DNA of 64,000 nucleotides, taken from positions 9,300,001 to 9,364,000 of the forward strand of contig JAUCBN010000042.1 in NCBI GenBank assembly GCA_035048815.1, in the 5' to 3' direction. This DNA comes from Abelmoschus esculentus (Eukaryota; Streptophyta; Magnoliopsida; Malvales; Malvaceae). Both the position numbers and the translations under genes were made by a program. Positions 10,743 through 21,172 of this stretch are shown here, in pieces. The first letter of the stretch is position 1. Each line of letters starts with the position of its first letter. The notes beneath the pieces are model-generated. The model was not told where the DNA came from. It did not search any database and was given only the letters and a program-made list of their open reading frames with translations.

Positions 10743-12460
10743 TAAATGGCCATCCCAACTATATTTGGAATGTGATCCCGCATATTTTCTAGATCAGAAA
10801 TAATAGCTTGTACCTTAGCATCTTTGGACCAAGACTGTTTAATCTGGTTCACCATAGTAGTATTAAAACTACTAATAGCCAAAAGTTGACCATCGGACAG
10901 ATTCGAAAAACTTGGATCCCGCGACAAGGCATCTGCAACTGTGTTGTGGCTTCCCTTCTTATAACAGATTTCGTAATCAAAGCCCATCATTTTTGCCACC
11001 CATACTTGCTGTGCTGGAGTAGTGGCTTGATTTCTAGCCAAAAATCTCAAACTTTGATGGTCCGTTCTTATTTTAAAATGCCTTCCAACTAAATACGATG
11101 TCCATTTTTTTACTGCTAATAAAACAACCAACATCTCCTTTTCGTAAATAGACAAAGCTTGGTGTTTAATTCCCAACCCTTTGCTAAAATAAGCAATTGG
11201 CCTCCCTTCTTGTAACAACACTGCCCCCACACCTAAAGCCGAAGCATCTGTTTCAAGCACAAATTCTTTTTGGAAATTAGGTTGAGCCAAAACTGGTGCT
11301 TGAGACATAGCATATTTAAGCTTCATCATTGCAGATTCTGCTTCTTGGTTCCAGCCCCAAGCATTCTTCTTTAACAGATGTGTCAAAGGTTTCACAATAC
11401 CTCCATACCCCTTAATGAAACGCCTATAATACCCGGATAGTCCCAAAAATCCTCGCAGCTCTTTGATATTTTTAGGAGTTCCCCACTTTTCTATGCATTG
11501 CACCTTATCTTTATTCACTGAAATAAAACCATTAGAGATGGTATATCCCAAATATTCCATTTCAGCAGCTCCAAATGTGCACTTGCTCTTCTTGGCAAAT
11601 AATTGTTGATGTTGTAAAATGCCCAAGACTTCCCTTAAGTGTTGCAAATGATCATCCCATGTCTCGGAATAGACTAAGATGTCATCGAAGAAAACCAAAA
11701 CTGTTCGTCTCAATAATTTCTTGAAAATAGAATTCATTAAGCTTTGAAACGTGGCCGGGGCATTTGTTAGGCCAAAGGGCATAACCAAATATTCGTAGTG
11801 CCCTTCATGGGTTTTAAAAGCCGTCTTGTGCACATCTCCCTCACACATCCTTATTTGATGGTATCCTGATCGTAAATCTAACTTCGAAAAGAACCGTGCA
11901 GATCCCAATTCATCCAATAACTCCTCAATAATGGGTATAAGAAATTTATCCTTCAATGTCAAATGGTTCAACTGCCTATAATCAACACAAAGCCTCCAAG
12001 TTTCATCTTTCTTTTTGACCATAACAATGGGTGAGGCAAAAGAGCTTGTGCTGTTTTTTATTATCCCTGTTTGCAGCATCTCTTGCACTAATTTCTCGAT
12101 CTCATTCTTTTGTACAGTAGGATACCGATAAGGCCGAAGCTTAACTACAGCTTGCTCATTTGTTAAGCTAATTTTATGCTCATGACCTCTAATAGGAGGC
12201 AGCCCCTTAGGTTCCAAAAATACTACAGCAAATTCTTGCAACAACTTCTGTAATTCCTCTGATCTCACACTATTTTTGAGTTGAATTTCCATTTGTACAA
12301 CTTTAGTGAGTAATGACATGCCAGGGATTATCCTTGAAGATTTCAGCACCTTCGAACCTTTAGTTTCTTCCAAAAGTTGAGTTGGTCCTGGAGTTATACC
12401 CGTCCATTTGATTTGCCTTTCATCATGAGAAAATTTCATGGTTAATTGAGCAAAATCCAT
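10739..12460 (-). CDS. Reverse transcriptase and RNase H part of Reina-like pol
   Basis: 573 open codons directly after the gag stop and in the same frame. Reverse transcriptase: VDYRQLNHLTLKD, FSKLDLRSGYHQIRM, MPFGLTNAPATFQ and the catalytic FFDDILVYS. RNase H: ETDASALGVGAVL, YEKEMLVV, TDHQSLRFL, NTVADALSR. All expected acidic residues are seen. It ends prematurely at TGA 10739-10741. The true continuation (integrase) is read in another frame that overlaps this end; the shift probably lies between about 10775 and 10795, just after DLEN, because beyond it the other frame gives the expected Reina-type junction sequence. Confidence 0.92.
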   Translation of the reverse strand: MDFAQLTMKFSHDERQIKWTGITPGPTQLLEETKGSKVLKSSRIIPGMSLLTKVVQMEIQLKNSVRSEELQKLLQEFAVVFLEPKGLPPIRGHEHKISLTNEQAVVKLRPYRYPTVQKNEIEKLVQEMLQTGIIKNSTSSFASPIVMVKKKDETWRLCVDYRQLNHLTLKDKFLIPIIEELLDELGSARFFSKLDLRSGYHQIRMCEGDVHKTAFKTHEGHYEYLVMPFGLTNAPATFQSLMNSIFKKLLRRTVLVFFDDILVYSETWDDHLQHLREVLGILQHQQLFAKKSKCTFGAAEMEYLGYTISNGFISVNKDKVQCIEKWGTPKNIKELRGFLGLSGYYRRFIKGYGGIVKPLTHLLKKNAWGWNQEAESAMMKLKYAMSQAPVLAQPNFQKEFVLETDASALGVGAVLLQEGRPIAYFSKGLGIKHQALSIYEKEMLVVLLAVKKWTSYLVGRHFKIRTDHQSLRFLARNQATTPAQQVWVAKMMGFDYEICYKKGSHNTVADALSRDPSFSNLSDGQLLAISSFNTTMVNQIKQSWSKDAKVQAIISDLENMRDHIPNIVGMAIY

Positions 12461-14047
12461 CTAAATAGCACCTAGGGAAGCTAACCATTGAACCCCAAGT
12501 ACCATGTCACATCCTTTCAATGGTAATACAAGAAAATCAGTGGTGAAAGAATTTCCTTGAGCTTCCCAGTAAACCTCTCGACATATTCCTTGTGTATGCA
12601 TCACCCCTCCATCAGCAATTGAAACCTTCATTTGTTGCCTTTGTTCAACCTTCAATCCACTAGCCTTGACCACTCCCAAACTTAAAAAATTATGGGTGCT
12701 ACCTGTGTCTATCAAAGCCACCCAATTTTGATGTTGAATGCTCACAAAAATTTTCAAAGTGTCACAACCGATCATTCCCCATATTGCCTGCAAAGATAGT
12801 ACAGGAACTTCAGCATGACCTCCTTCCGGATTGTCTGGCTCCAACTTATCATCACAATCGACAAATTCCTCATGTTCAGTCTCGCCCTCATCCCCCTGCA
12901 TCAACAATTGATAAAGTTGTGATCTGGTGCACTTATGTCCCGGTGAATATTTTGCTGGACACCAATAACAGAGACCTTTTCGTCGTTTCTCTTCCATCTC
13001 AACACCAGATAAACGTCCCGGCCCATTACCAGTCGCAGGAATACCTCTCTTAGGGGAGGGTGTCTTACTAGGAAATGTGAAAGACTGTCGTGAACCTTGC
13101 TGTGAAGTCCCCAATCCTCCGAAGGTCTTAGCAGTAGTTGTAGGAGAACCTATCTTACTCGAGGAACCCAAACCAGGTGACATATAAGGTAATCCAGAAT
13201 ATTGGGATCTGCCTACAGAAGTACTAGCCTTCTTAGGCCACTGAAACACCAAGTATTCAAAATGCAATGCTAATCGGAAAGCATCTAACAGATCTTTCGG
13301 TTGAAAAACTCGAACATAAGATCCAATTTCATCACGTAAATTAGTAATAAAGATGCTAAGGGCATTTTCATCAGACAATTGGAGTTGATTAAGAAGGCTT
13401 ACAAAGGCTGCATAATATTGATCAATAGAAGAAGTTTGGCGAAGAGCCACCAACTCACTCATTGGGTCTTCTAAACCTACTGGTGCAAAACGGTCGCGAA
13501 GAGATTTCAAATAAGGCTCCCACTTCAACGAGTCAATCGTACCAACTGTTCGGACCAGAAAATGATGCCATTGAAGAGCATCTCCCTCCAAATGAAGCAT
13601 GACCAATCGAACCTTGGAGTCTTCAAGAACCTTCTCGGCAACGAAGAATTGTTCCAACTTAGCCCACCAATCTCTGAAATTAGAACCATCGAAATTTGGG
13701 CATCTTAATCTGTAGGAGGTAGGAGCAGAATCTTCCACCATTATCACTTCATCGACTTTGGATTCGGGTAAGCCTAATTCCAGTCCGTGCGAAGGAGACG
13801 CACCCATCAACCCAACAAAAGAATCAGCCTTGCCGACAAGCTTTTCGATCAAAACTCGCAAGCTACGGACCTCATCGCGAACACCAATCACTTCCGAGCG
13901 AACACTAGTCACTTCCGAGCGAACATCCTGAACCTTATCAGCAATGGTACGCTCAATCTTGTCCTCGAGCTGCTTCTCAAGTTCTTTAAAATCGGACTGC
14001 AATTTGGACACCTCCTGTTGTGAACGAGTCTGCACACCGTCAACCAT
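12461..14047 (-). CDS. Reina-like gag with aspartic protease
   Basis: 528 open codons from an ATG 14047, close to the primer site. N-terminal ~75 residues are heptad-like (coiled coil), the gag domain follows with NFDGSNFRDWWAKLEQFF and ALQWHHFL, then a zinc knuckle near residues 357-372 (CYWCPAKYSPGHKC), then the aspartic protease with ALIDTGSTHNFLS near 440-452. It ends at TAG 12461-12463; the next codon starts the pol part in the same frame. In this family gag and pol are normally one ORF, so the TAG is most simply a nonsense mutation; readthrough is the other possibility. Confidence 0.92.
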   Translation of the reverse strand: MVDGVQTRSQQEVSKLQSDFKELEKQLEDKIERTIADKVQDVRSEVTSVRSEVIGVRDEVRSLRVLIEKLVGKADSFVGLMGASPSHGLELGLPESKVDEVIMVEDSAPTSYRLRCPNFDGSNFRDWWAKLEQFFVAEKVLEDSKVRLVMLHLEGDALQWHHFLVRTVGTIDSLKWEPYLKSLRDRFAPVGLEDPMSELVALRQTSSIDQYYAAFVSLLNQLQLSDENALSIFITNLRDEIGSYVRVFQPKDLLDAFRLALHFEYLVFQWPKKASTSVGRSQYSGLPYMSPGLGSSSKIGSPTTTAKTFGGLGTSQQGSRQSFTFPSKTPSPKRGIPATGNGPGRLSGVEMEEKRRKGLCYWCPAKYSPGHKCTRSQLYQLLMQGDEGETEHEEFVDCDDKLEPDNPEGGHAEVPVLSLQAIWGMIGCDTLKIFVSIQHQNWVALIDTGSTHNFLSLGVVKASGLKVEQRQQMKVSIADGGVMHTQGICREVYWEAQGNSFTTDFLVLPLKGCDMVLGVQWLASLGAI

Positions 14048-14060
14048 GGCCAGGATGAAA

Positions 14061-14073
14061 GGGCTCTGATACC
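14061..14073 (-). other. Primer-binding site, initiator Met tRNA type
   Basis: On the minus strand reads GGTATCAGAGCCC, two bases from the 5' LTR. This matches the 3' end of initiator methionine tRNA used by many plant retrotransposons. Confidence 0.88.
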
Positions 14074-14075
14074 TT

Positions 14076-14322
14076 TGATACTAATGAATCTGAAAAAGAG
14101 TAATGTAGAAGATGGAAAAGAGATGGTTGTATTTCTCGAAGAAGAAAAGGGGTAGAGACAATCAGAATTAACACCCAAATTCGTTCATATCTGACCTGTA
14201 TAGCTAGCCCCTATTTAACATAGCAAAACGACAACGTTCAGTAAAACAAACATAACAAAATGTAAAACAAAATATAACCGAAAAGCCAAATAAAACGCAG
14301 TATTCCATCCAGCTGTGTATCA
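14076..14322 (-). repeat. 5' LTR of the Reina-like element
   Basis: 247 bp, 99% identical to 9159-9405, ending GTGTATCA and followed by the target-site duplication TGATC. As 5' LTR it would contain the promoter; on the minus strand a TTAAATAGG element lies about mid-way, a possible TATA-type box. Confidence 0.95.
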
Positions 14323-14327
14323 TGATC

Positions 14328-15254
14328 ACTTAATAATAGTTATCATTTTAAGGGATTGAAATTTTCAACATGTAGTGGTTCAACTTAAGAGTGGAAATTA
14401 AACCTTGTAAGAATACTATTAAATAGAATTATTTTTGGTAGTCTTGGACATAATAATGACAGCCTGTTGCCTTGTTGAAATGGGTTAAATAAATTTTATC
14501 AATCTTCTAGCGTTAAGTCTTAATCTAGGTTATATTCTTTTTTGTTCTTATGTTATTCAAGAAGTTGTAGAACACCTTAAGCTCCTTTTCATGTGAATTT
14601 ATAAAGTACAAACACTTTTCACTGTGTTGTAGTAAATCTTTCTCAAAGTTTTTCTATATGTTTTGTAGAACAAAAATCCCTAACAAAGGTATCCCTCTTT
14701 CCATGCGAAGCATCTCAAGAAGAATTTCACTATCGACATCCTTCACAAGAGGATTTCTTCCAAGTAGATTGTTTCTATGAGGATAGGGCCAAATTGGTTC
14801 ATCATCTTGCTCTAAGGTTTCTCTGAAAAAATTGATATCATGCAATGCTGGGAGTCTCTTTGAGGGGTGGTGGGTTCGTGTAGAAATGATTTTTTGAGCT
14901 TGAGAAACGTTTTAGTAAAAATCTATTTGCTTTCGTTTAGGCTAAGTGTTTCGAAACCTGCTTTATGTACTCAAAGCCTAGAACCATACATTGCCTCAGG
15001 GACAAGTAAAAAAATCACTTGAGTAAACTAAGATGCAATATAAGTAGGTGAATTTGCAAGTCTCTGCGTGTGTATGTGTGTATATAATAAGATGCATCAT
15101 ATCTTGTAGAATGAGTTGCTTCTTAAACTATTCTTCTGTTGTGCAAATAGTTCTCATCTAAAGAGGGAACTCAATCTTAATGAAAGCAGAAGATTCGTGT
15201 TTAGAGGTATTTAGTTAAATAAGCACCCCATGTAGCCTCTTCATAATTTTCTAT
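14328..15254. other. Host-flank DNA between two chromoviruses
   Basis: Continuation of the CDKD flank after the Reina insertion. The missing last CDKD exon was looked for and not found. A 63-codon minus-strand ORF at 14654-14845 is not recognised. Dinucleotide TG/TA runs occur near 15065-15090. Nothing else can be supported. Confidence 0.5.
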
Positions 15255-15748
15255 TGTCATGGTAAGGGAAGGAAAATTAGGGTTTTAGAGGAAAAAGGGC
15301 ATGGAATCGAAGAAAATGCACAAAATCGGGAAAAAATTGAGAATTATCACCCTAAGGAAGGTTGTCGTATGAAGTGCTACTAGAGGAAATGCTAAACGAG
15401 ACTATTTTGAAAATGAGAAACAACGCCGTTTCACGAGACATGGAAGTTGATATTGAGGAACCAAAGACGCTTTCGTTTTTGGACTGTTATGCTACACATG
15501 AAGAAACGCTATGTTTTGAAGAATTACTCGGTTCCAATATTTCATAACCAGTTTGTTAGGTTTATTTTTTTGTCAGTTGTCAAAATAATAGCTGAGTTGG
15601 TTGTTAAAACCTCTTGTGTACCAGAAGGAGGGTGTGAATTTTTCTACTCAATGAAATATCATTTCTTTGTTATCTACAATTTTCTTATTCTGTTTTAAAT
15701 TCTCATTTCTTTCTGTTCTACTCTTCATTTCCTGGTTCGTTTGTGACA
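15255..15748 (+). repeat. 5' LTR of the old chromovirus
   Basis: 494 bp from TGTCATGG to GTGACA. It pairs with 20295-20761, in which the first bases have decayed to TATCATGG and the last to GTGATA. A 61-codon open stretch inside it is not a gene. Confidence 0.92.
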
Positions 15749-15750
15749 AT

Positions 15751-15764
15751 CGGTAATCAGAGCT
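15751..15764 (+). other. Primer-binding site, mutated
   Basis: CGGTAATCAGAGCT, two bases after the 5' LTR, is a decayed initiator-Met tRNA site (TGGTATCAGAGC type). Confidence 0.7.
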
Positions 15765-15829
15765 ATTTTTTTATCCAACTTCAAGCTGAGTAAATGAAGG
15801 AAGGTCCAAAATATAGGTGATAATATTGA

Positions 15830-18800
15830 GTTAGCAACAATGCAACAACTTTATAAAATACAGTTGCAGCTAAAAAAAAGTTAATGAAGAAGATGTTATT
15901 CCAAAATGGTGGAAAAAGCAAGGGGTCATCTTAAAAAAAAAGATTGAGTTTGTTAAGAACGCAAGCTGCTAAAAGTATGATGTATTTTGAGACCATCCTC
16001 AGAGCAGTATCCAGAAGTTCTGAAGAACCTAATTTAGAAAGTAAGAATGGACGTCAGACCAAAGAATAACAACCAATAGAAAGTGGTTATCAAAAAAGAG
16101 AAGGTAAAAATCAGGTCCAAGTGACAGTGGTAGAGGATATTGGCAGATACACTCCTAAACCTATGGAGCCAGGATTGATAGTAACAAAACCTACAGTAAA
16201 CATAGCAGGCAGTTCATTCCAACCTAATCTGAATTTAGGGACTACAAACATTAAATGAGGGTCACCCAAGGATCCTTATATGCTAGAAAGAATGAATCAA
16301 ATGAATGTTAATTCTAGTAACAAGGGGTATGTGTTTAAACCAAAGTTAGATCTACAGTTTTTTGAAGGAGATGCTTGGTTAAAAAATGTCAGAAATACTT
16401 TGTACTCATGGATGTTTCGGAAGAGCATAAAATAGAAGTAGCAACTATGTATTTGGAAGGAAGGGCAAAGACATGGTTCTATGGGTATATAATGAAGAAG
16501 CACAGGATCACATGAAACCAGTTTGCTGTATATATATGTCATAGATTATGTGATAAAGGATGCAATGATTTCATTGAGGAGTTCAACAAGTTTGTACAAA
16601 AAAGGTCAGTGGAGGACTATTAGGACAAAATTGAAGAAATACAACCATACATGTTATTGTATAATGCTTCTCTAGAGAAGGAATATTTTGTATCTAGTTT
16701 CATCGATGGGATTAAAGAAGAATTATGACACAAGGTGAAGGCTCATCAACCACAGTCCCTAAACAGACACTAATGGAGTACATAAGAAGCCATAACTTAT
16801 GCTACAAATGTGGAGAAAATTTTGTACCAGGACATTAGTGTAAAGCTAAGCAGTTGAATTCCATGAAAGGCCAAGACTTGGTAGCAGAAATGAAGGAAGA
16901 GGAAGAATTAGGAGAGGATAAACCAGTGAAAGGAGAAGCTAGAGATTTCAATGAATGCTTTCACTGGCAGTGTTGGTCGTAGTATATTGAGGTTATAGGA
17001 AACTGTTGAAGGGAAGCCATTGAACATACTGGTAGACAGTGACAGTACACGTAGTTTCATAACTTCTGTATGGGCAAAAGAAGAAAGTGAATTGGTCCAA
17101 ACTCCACCTTTGTTCACAATAGTATCCAATAAAGAAAAATTATAGAGCATAGCTCAGTGCAAGGTGTTGAATTGGAAAATGCAAGGATATTTGTTTGATT
17201 ATGATTTCAGGGTCCTATAATTGGGAAAAAATGATATGGTACTTGTGGCAGATTTAATGAAAAAAATAGTCCAGTAACCTTAGATTTTATGGAGATGACA
17301 CTAAAATATCATAAGGATGGAAAAGAAGTTATTTTGAAAGGAGAAAGACACCCACTGTGAAAATGATTTCCAGCAGTAAATTTCAAAAATTTAGTGAAAA
17401 AGATCCAAACTTGATGGGAGAATTGTATATGCTTAGTGCAGAAGCAGAAGAAACTACTACTCCTGAGTTGTTGGAACCTTTGTTCTAGAAGTATCATATG
17501 TTGTTTGAAGAACCAAAAGGAATCCCCCCCACACACAGGAATCACATTCTTGCAATCCTTCTCAAAGCTTGATCACAACCAATAAATCTAAGGCCCTATA
17601 AATTTCTAAAACCATCAGAAAACAAAGTTAGAAGAACAGATCAAGATGTTATCTTCTTCTATAATCCAAACAAGATCCATTTTGCTTTCCCTTGTCTTAT
17701 TAGTTAAAAATAAGGATTGTAGTTGGACATTATGTGTGGATTATAGACAATTAAATTCAATAACAATCGAGAACAAATACTCTATTCCTCTAGTATAAGA
17801 TCTATTGGATGAACTTGCTGGATCTACTTATTTCTCAAAAATTGATTTGAGATCAGGATATTGGCAAATTAGAATCAAAGAGGAGGACATTGAAAACACT
17901 GCATTTAAGATACACTATGGACATTTTGAGTTCAAGGTGATGCCTTTTGGTCTTACAAACTCCCCTACCATATTTCAATCTTTGATGAATCATCTATTTG
18001 AACCCTATTCAAGACAGTTTGCGTTGGTTTCCTTTGATGATATATTAGTTTACATTTGAATACTCATGCTAGCCACCTAAAGATAGTGTTTGAATTTTTA
18101 AAGCAGAATCAACTTTTTGTCAAGAAGAATAAATGTTTCTTTGGACAACAGAAAATTGAATACTTAGGGTATATCATTTTAGTTCAATGGGTAGCTACAG
18201 ACGAGACAAAGATTGAAGCTATGCAGAATTAATTACTTACTAAGAACTTAAAATCTTTGACAGGATTTTTAGGGTTAATCGTATACCATAAAAAATTCAT
18301 TGAAGGCTATGAAAAAATAAGCAGGATTTTAACAAATTTCTTAAAGAAGAACAATTTTGTATGAACATAGAAAACTTAACAAACCTTTGATAAGCTTAAG
18401 GTAGCAATGCGTAAAGCCCTATCATTGGCTCTGCCAAATTTCAACAAACTCTTCTGCCTTGAAGCAGATGTCAGTTTAAAGGGTATTGGGGTTGTACTCT
18501 CATAGGAAGGAAGACCCATTACCTATTTGATTAAGGTTTTGGGAAAAAAGTATTTGGATTTATCTATATATAAAAAGGAATATCTCTCTATTCTAATGGT
18601 TGTATTAAAATGGAGACATTACCTAAAATCATGCCCTTTTATTATCAAGACTGACCATGAATCACTCAAACACTTATTGTAACAAAAATTGAATACTACA
18701 AAACAGAAAAAAAGGTTTATTTAAATTGTTGGGACTGGATTAAATCATACAGTACAGAAAAAAGTATAAATACAATAACTGATGTACTCTCCAAAAAATA

Positions 18801-20275
18801 CAAAGAGAATTTTAAGATTTCACAGTTAACAACCACTTCAGTGATTCCAAGATGGGTTCAAGAAGTATAAAGCTGCTATGGAGGGGATGAAAAATCTCAA
18901 GTGTTTATTACTAGCTTAGATGTGGATAAGGATGCATTTATAGATTGAATTTTTTTAATAGAATTTTAAAATTCAAGAAGAAGGTTTATATTAAAGATCA
19001 AAGATCATTGAGAGTTTAGCTTATTGAGGAGCTTCATGATTCTTTCTTAGGAGGTCATTCAGAGATTCAAACAATCTACATAAGAATTAAGCTCTATTTC
19101 TATTGGCCTAGATTATTGAAGCAAGTTAAAGACTATGTTTCTCAATGTGAAGTATGTTAAAGAATCAAGTCTGAGCATGTTCTCAAACCTGGATTATTTC
19201 AACCTTTGTCTGTACCTCAACAAGCTTGAAAAACTATAATCACGAACTTTATTGAAGGATTTCCTCCCTCTACAAAGTACAATTGTGGTTTGGTTATAGT
19301 ATAGAGATTTATAAAGTACGCGCATTTTCTATCTTTGGCTCATCCCTACACAGCTGTGGATGTAGATAGATCCTATCTTGATCAAGTGTATAAACTACAT
19401 GGGGCACCGAAAATTATAATCTCAGATAGGAATAAAACTTTTACAAGTTTATTTTGGAAGGAGTTGATGAAACAATTGGGACTACAATTCTTTTTAGTAT
19501 TTTTTTACCATCTTGAGACAGATGGTTAGACAAAAAGATTGAATCAATGCTTAAAACAATACTTAAAAAGTATGTGTCTTTTAAAACCAAACACTTGGAC
19601 TAAGTATTTATCCCTGGCAGAATGGTGGTATAACACCAACCATCATACCTCTATAGAGATCACTCTATTTGAAGTTTTATATGATCATAAAACTTCTGTA
19701 ATGGAGTGAGACTTCAAATAGTAGTTCAAACTGTCCAATAGTTTTTAACAGAAAGACAATAGATGAGAAACATACTACATGAATAGTTAATTAAAGCTCA
19801 GAATAGAATGAAACAATATGCAGATGCAAAACGATCAGAGAGAGAATTCTAAGGGAAAAGATGTATACCTAAAATTGTAACTTTATAAATAAATTTTATT
19901 GGCTATGATGAAGAATTTAAAGCTCTCAGCTAGATATTTTAGTCCTTATAAGGTGCTACAAAAAATCGGATCAATAGCTTATAAGTTGAGACTTTCTGAG
20001 CATTCATAAATACATCCGGTGTTTCAGGTCAGTCTATTGAAGAAAAAGTGAGGAAGAATCGTATTACTTGTATCTATCATCTTGAAGTGGGAATGATTGT
20101 CAGTTGAAAATATATCCAGTAGAAATCCTTGATAAAATAATAGTGACACAAAATAAAAAAGTCGTGATTCAGTTTCTAATTCGATGAAAAAATCTTAGAA
20201 AATAAGATGCATCATGGGAGGATTTTACAGTGCTCCAGTCTCAATTTCTTGATTTTGATCCTTGTGGTTAAGGAT
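15830..20275 (+). pseudogene. gag-pol polyprotein of the old chromovirus, heavily decayed
   Basis: Readable pieces in order: gag near 16370-16760 (EVATMYLEGRAKTWF); zinc knuckle near 16800-16845 with a stop in place of a knuckle residue (CYKCGENFVPGH then stop); protease near 17025-17055 (ILVDSDSTRSFIT; glycine of DSG lost); reverse transcriptase 17700-18060 (FSKIDLRSGYWQIRI, MPFGLTNSPT, VSFDDILVY); RNase H 18440-18700; integrase 18980-19690 with GGHS, ISDRNKTF and a stop at the TDG motif; chromodomain-like end 20100-20275 (DASWEDF, LDFDP). Stops and frameshifts occur throughout, so no protein can be made. The longest open piece is 84 codons at 17805-18059. Confidence 0.88.
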
Positions 20276-20294
20276 CAACTGAAGCCGTGGGTAT

Positions 20295-20761
20295 TATCAT
20301 GGTAAGAGAAGGAAAATTATGATTTCCAGAGGAAAAAAAGGACATGGAATCAAAGAAAATACACAAAATCGAGAAAGAATTGAGAATTATCACCCTAAGG
20401 AAGGAACGTTATCGTATAAAGTTCTACCAGAGGAGCTGCTAAACGAGAATGTTTTAAAAATAAGAAAGGACGTCGTTTCACGAGAAAGGTTGATATTGAG
20501 GAACCAAAGACATTGTCGTTTTTGGATTGTTATGTTACACGAAAAAATTATGCGTTTTGAAGAATTACTCAGTTCTAGAATTTTATAACCAGTTTGTTAG
20601 GTTTTTTTATCAGTTGTCTAAAAATAATAGTTGAGTTGGTTGCTAAAACCTCTTGTGTACCAGAAGGAGGTGTGAATTTTCCTACTCAATTATTATCATT
20701 TCTTCTTTCTTTATAATTTTTTATTTTGTTCTACTCTTCATTTTCTGATTCGTTTGTGATA
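20295..20761 (+). repeat. 3' LTR of the old chromovirus
   Basis: 467 bp partner of 15255-15748, shorter through small deletions. Directly followed by the target-site duplication TCTAT. Confidence 0.92.
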
Positions 20762-20766
20762 TCTAT

Positions 20767-21172
20767 ATCATCAACCTACGTTTTCTTTTGGTCAGTGTCT
20801 TCCCCCATCTATAACAAATATTTTTTAATATTTACAATGTTCCACAAATTTTTAAAAGTGTCAATTCACTCCCCTCTTGGCTAAATTCGATTGTTCGATT
20901 CACTCAATAGTTCTGTCTTGTGTTTAAACTTTATAGTATGTAAGTATTTTTTTAATTATAACATAAGTTATTATAATATATTTATTTTAGTATTTTTATG
21001 AATATTTTAATATATTATTTATCGGAGAGATAATTACATTATTATCTAAAAAATAATGAACATGGGATAAATAAATTATAATAGGTTACATGTTAACATA
21101 TAATTAAACCATCGGTTAACTGTGTTTTAACGGTTAACCGTTATAATGATTAACCGACCGTTTAAGTTAAAC
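20767..21172. other. Intergenic DNA with GGTTAACC-type palindromes
   Basis: About 400 bp of AT-rich flank. Between 21090 and 21165 GGTTAAC/GTTAACC words occur several times in both orientations, giving a small imperfect inverted repeat. No gene. Confidence 0.5.

Larger units (their letters stand above)
9159..14322 (-). mobile_element. Young Reina-like chromovirus, nearly complete
   Basis: A 5164 bp Ty3/gypsy element on the minus strand, bounded by 247 bp LTRs and an exact 5 bp target-site duplication TGATC (9154-9158 and 14323-14327). Gene order on the minus strand is gag-protease, reverse transcriptase/RNase H, integrase, chromodomain. Short LTRs, small size, an initiator-methionine tRNA primer site and a C-terminal chromodomain fit the Reina lineage. 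The two LTRs differ at only two sites (9207/14124 and 9221/14138). It lies in what would be the last intron of the CDKD pseudogene, opposite in sense. Two lesions are seen: an in-frame TAG between gag and pol and a frameshift between RNase H and integrase. Confidence 0.95.
15255..20761 (+). mobile_element. Old chromodomain Ty3/gypsy element
   Basis: 5507 bp, with LTRs at 15255-15748 and 20295-20761 and an exact target-site duplication TCTAT (15250-15254 and 20762-20766). Gene order gag, protease, reverse transcriptase, RNase H, integrase, chromodomain-like end is still readable but every domain has stops or frameshifts. The LTRs differ at many sites and by indels, roughly one in ten positions, so it is much older than the Reina-like element nearby. 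The C-terminal chromodomain-like stretch also places it among chromoviruses. Confidence 0.92.

Noticed and set aside
13787..14023. Plus-strand ORFs within the Reina-like gag and pol (13787-14023, 12784-13053, 10808-11092)
   Set aside because: Shadows of minus-strand coding sequence.
14654..14845. 63-codon minus-strand ORF
   Set aside because: No recognised motif, no neighbouring exon, and no similar frame elsewhere in the window.
15362..15547. ORF inside the LTR of the old chromovirus, and its partner at 20319-20588
   Set aside because: The two LTR copies do not keep the same frame, so it is not conserved as coding.
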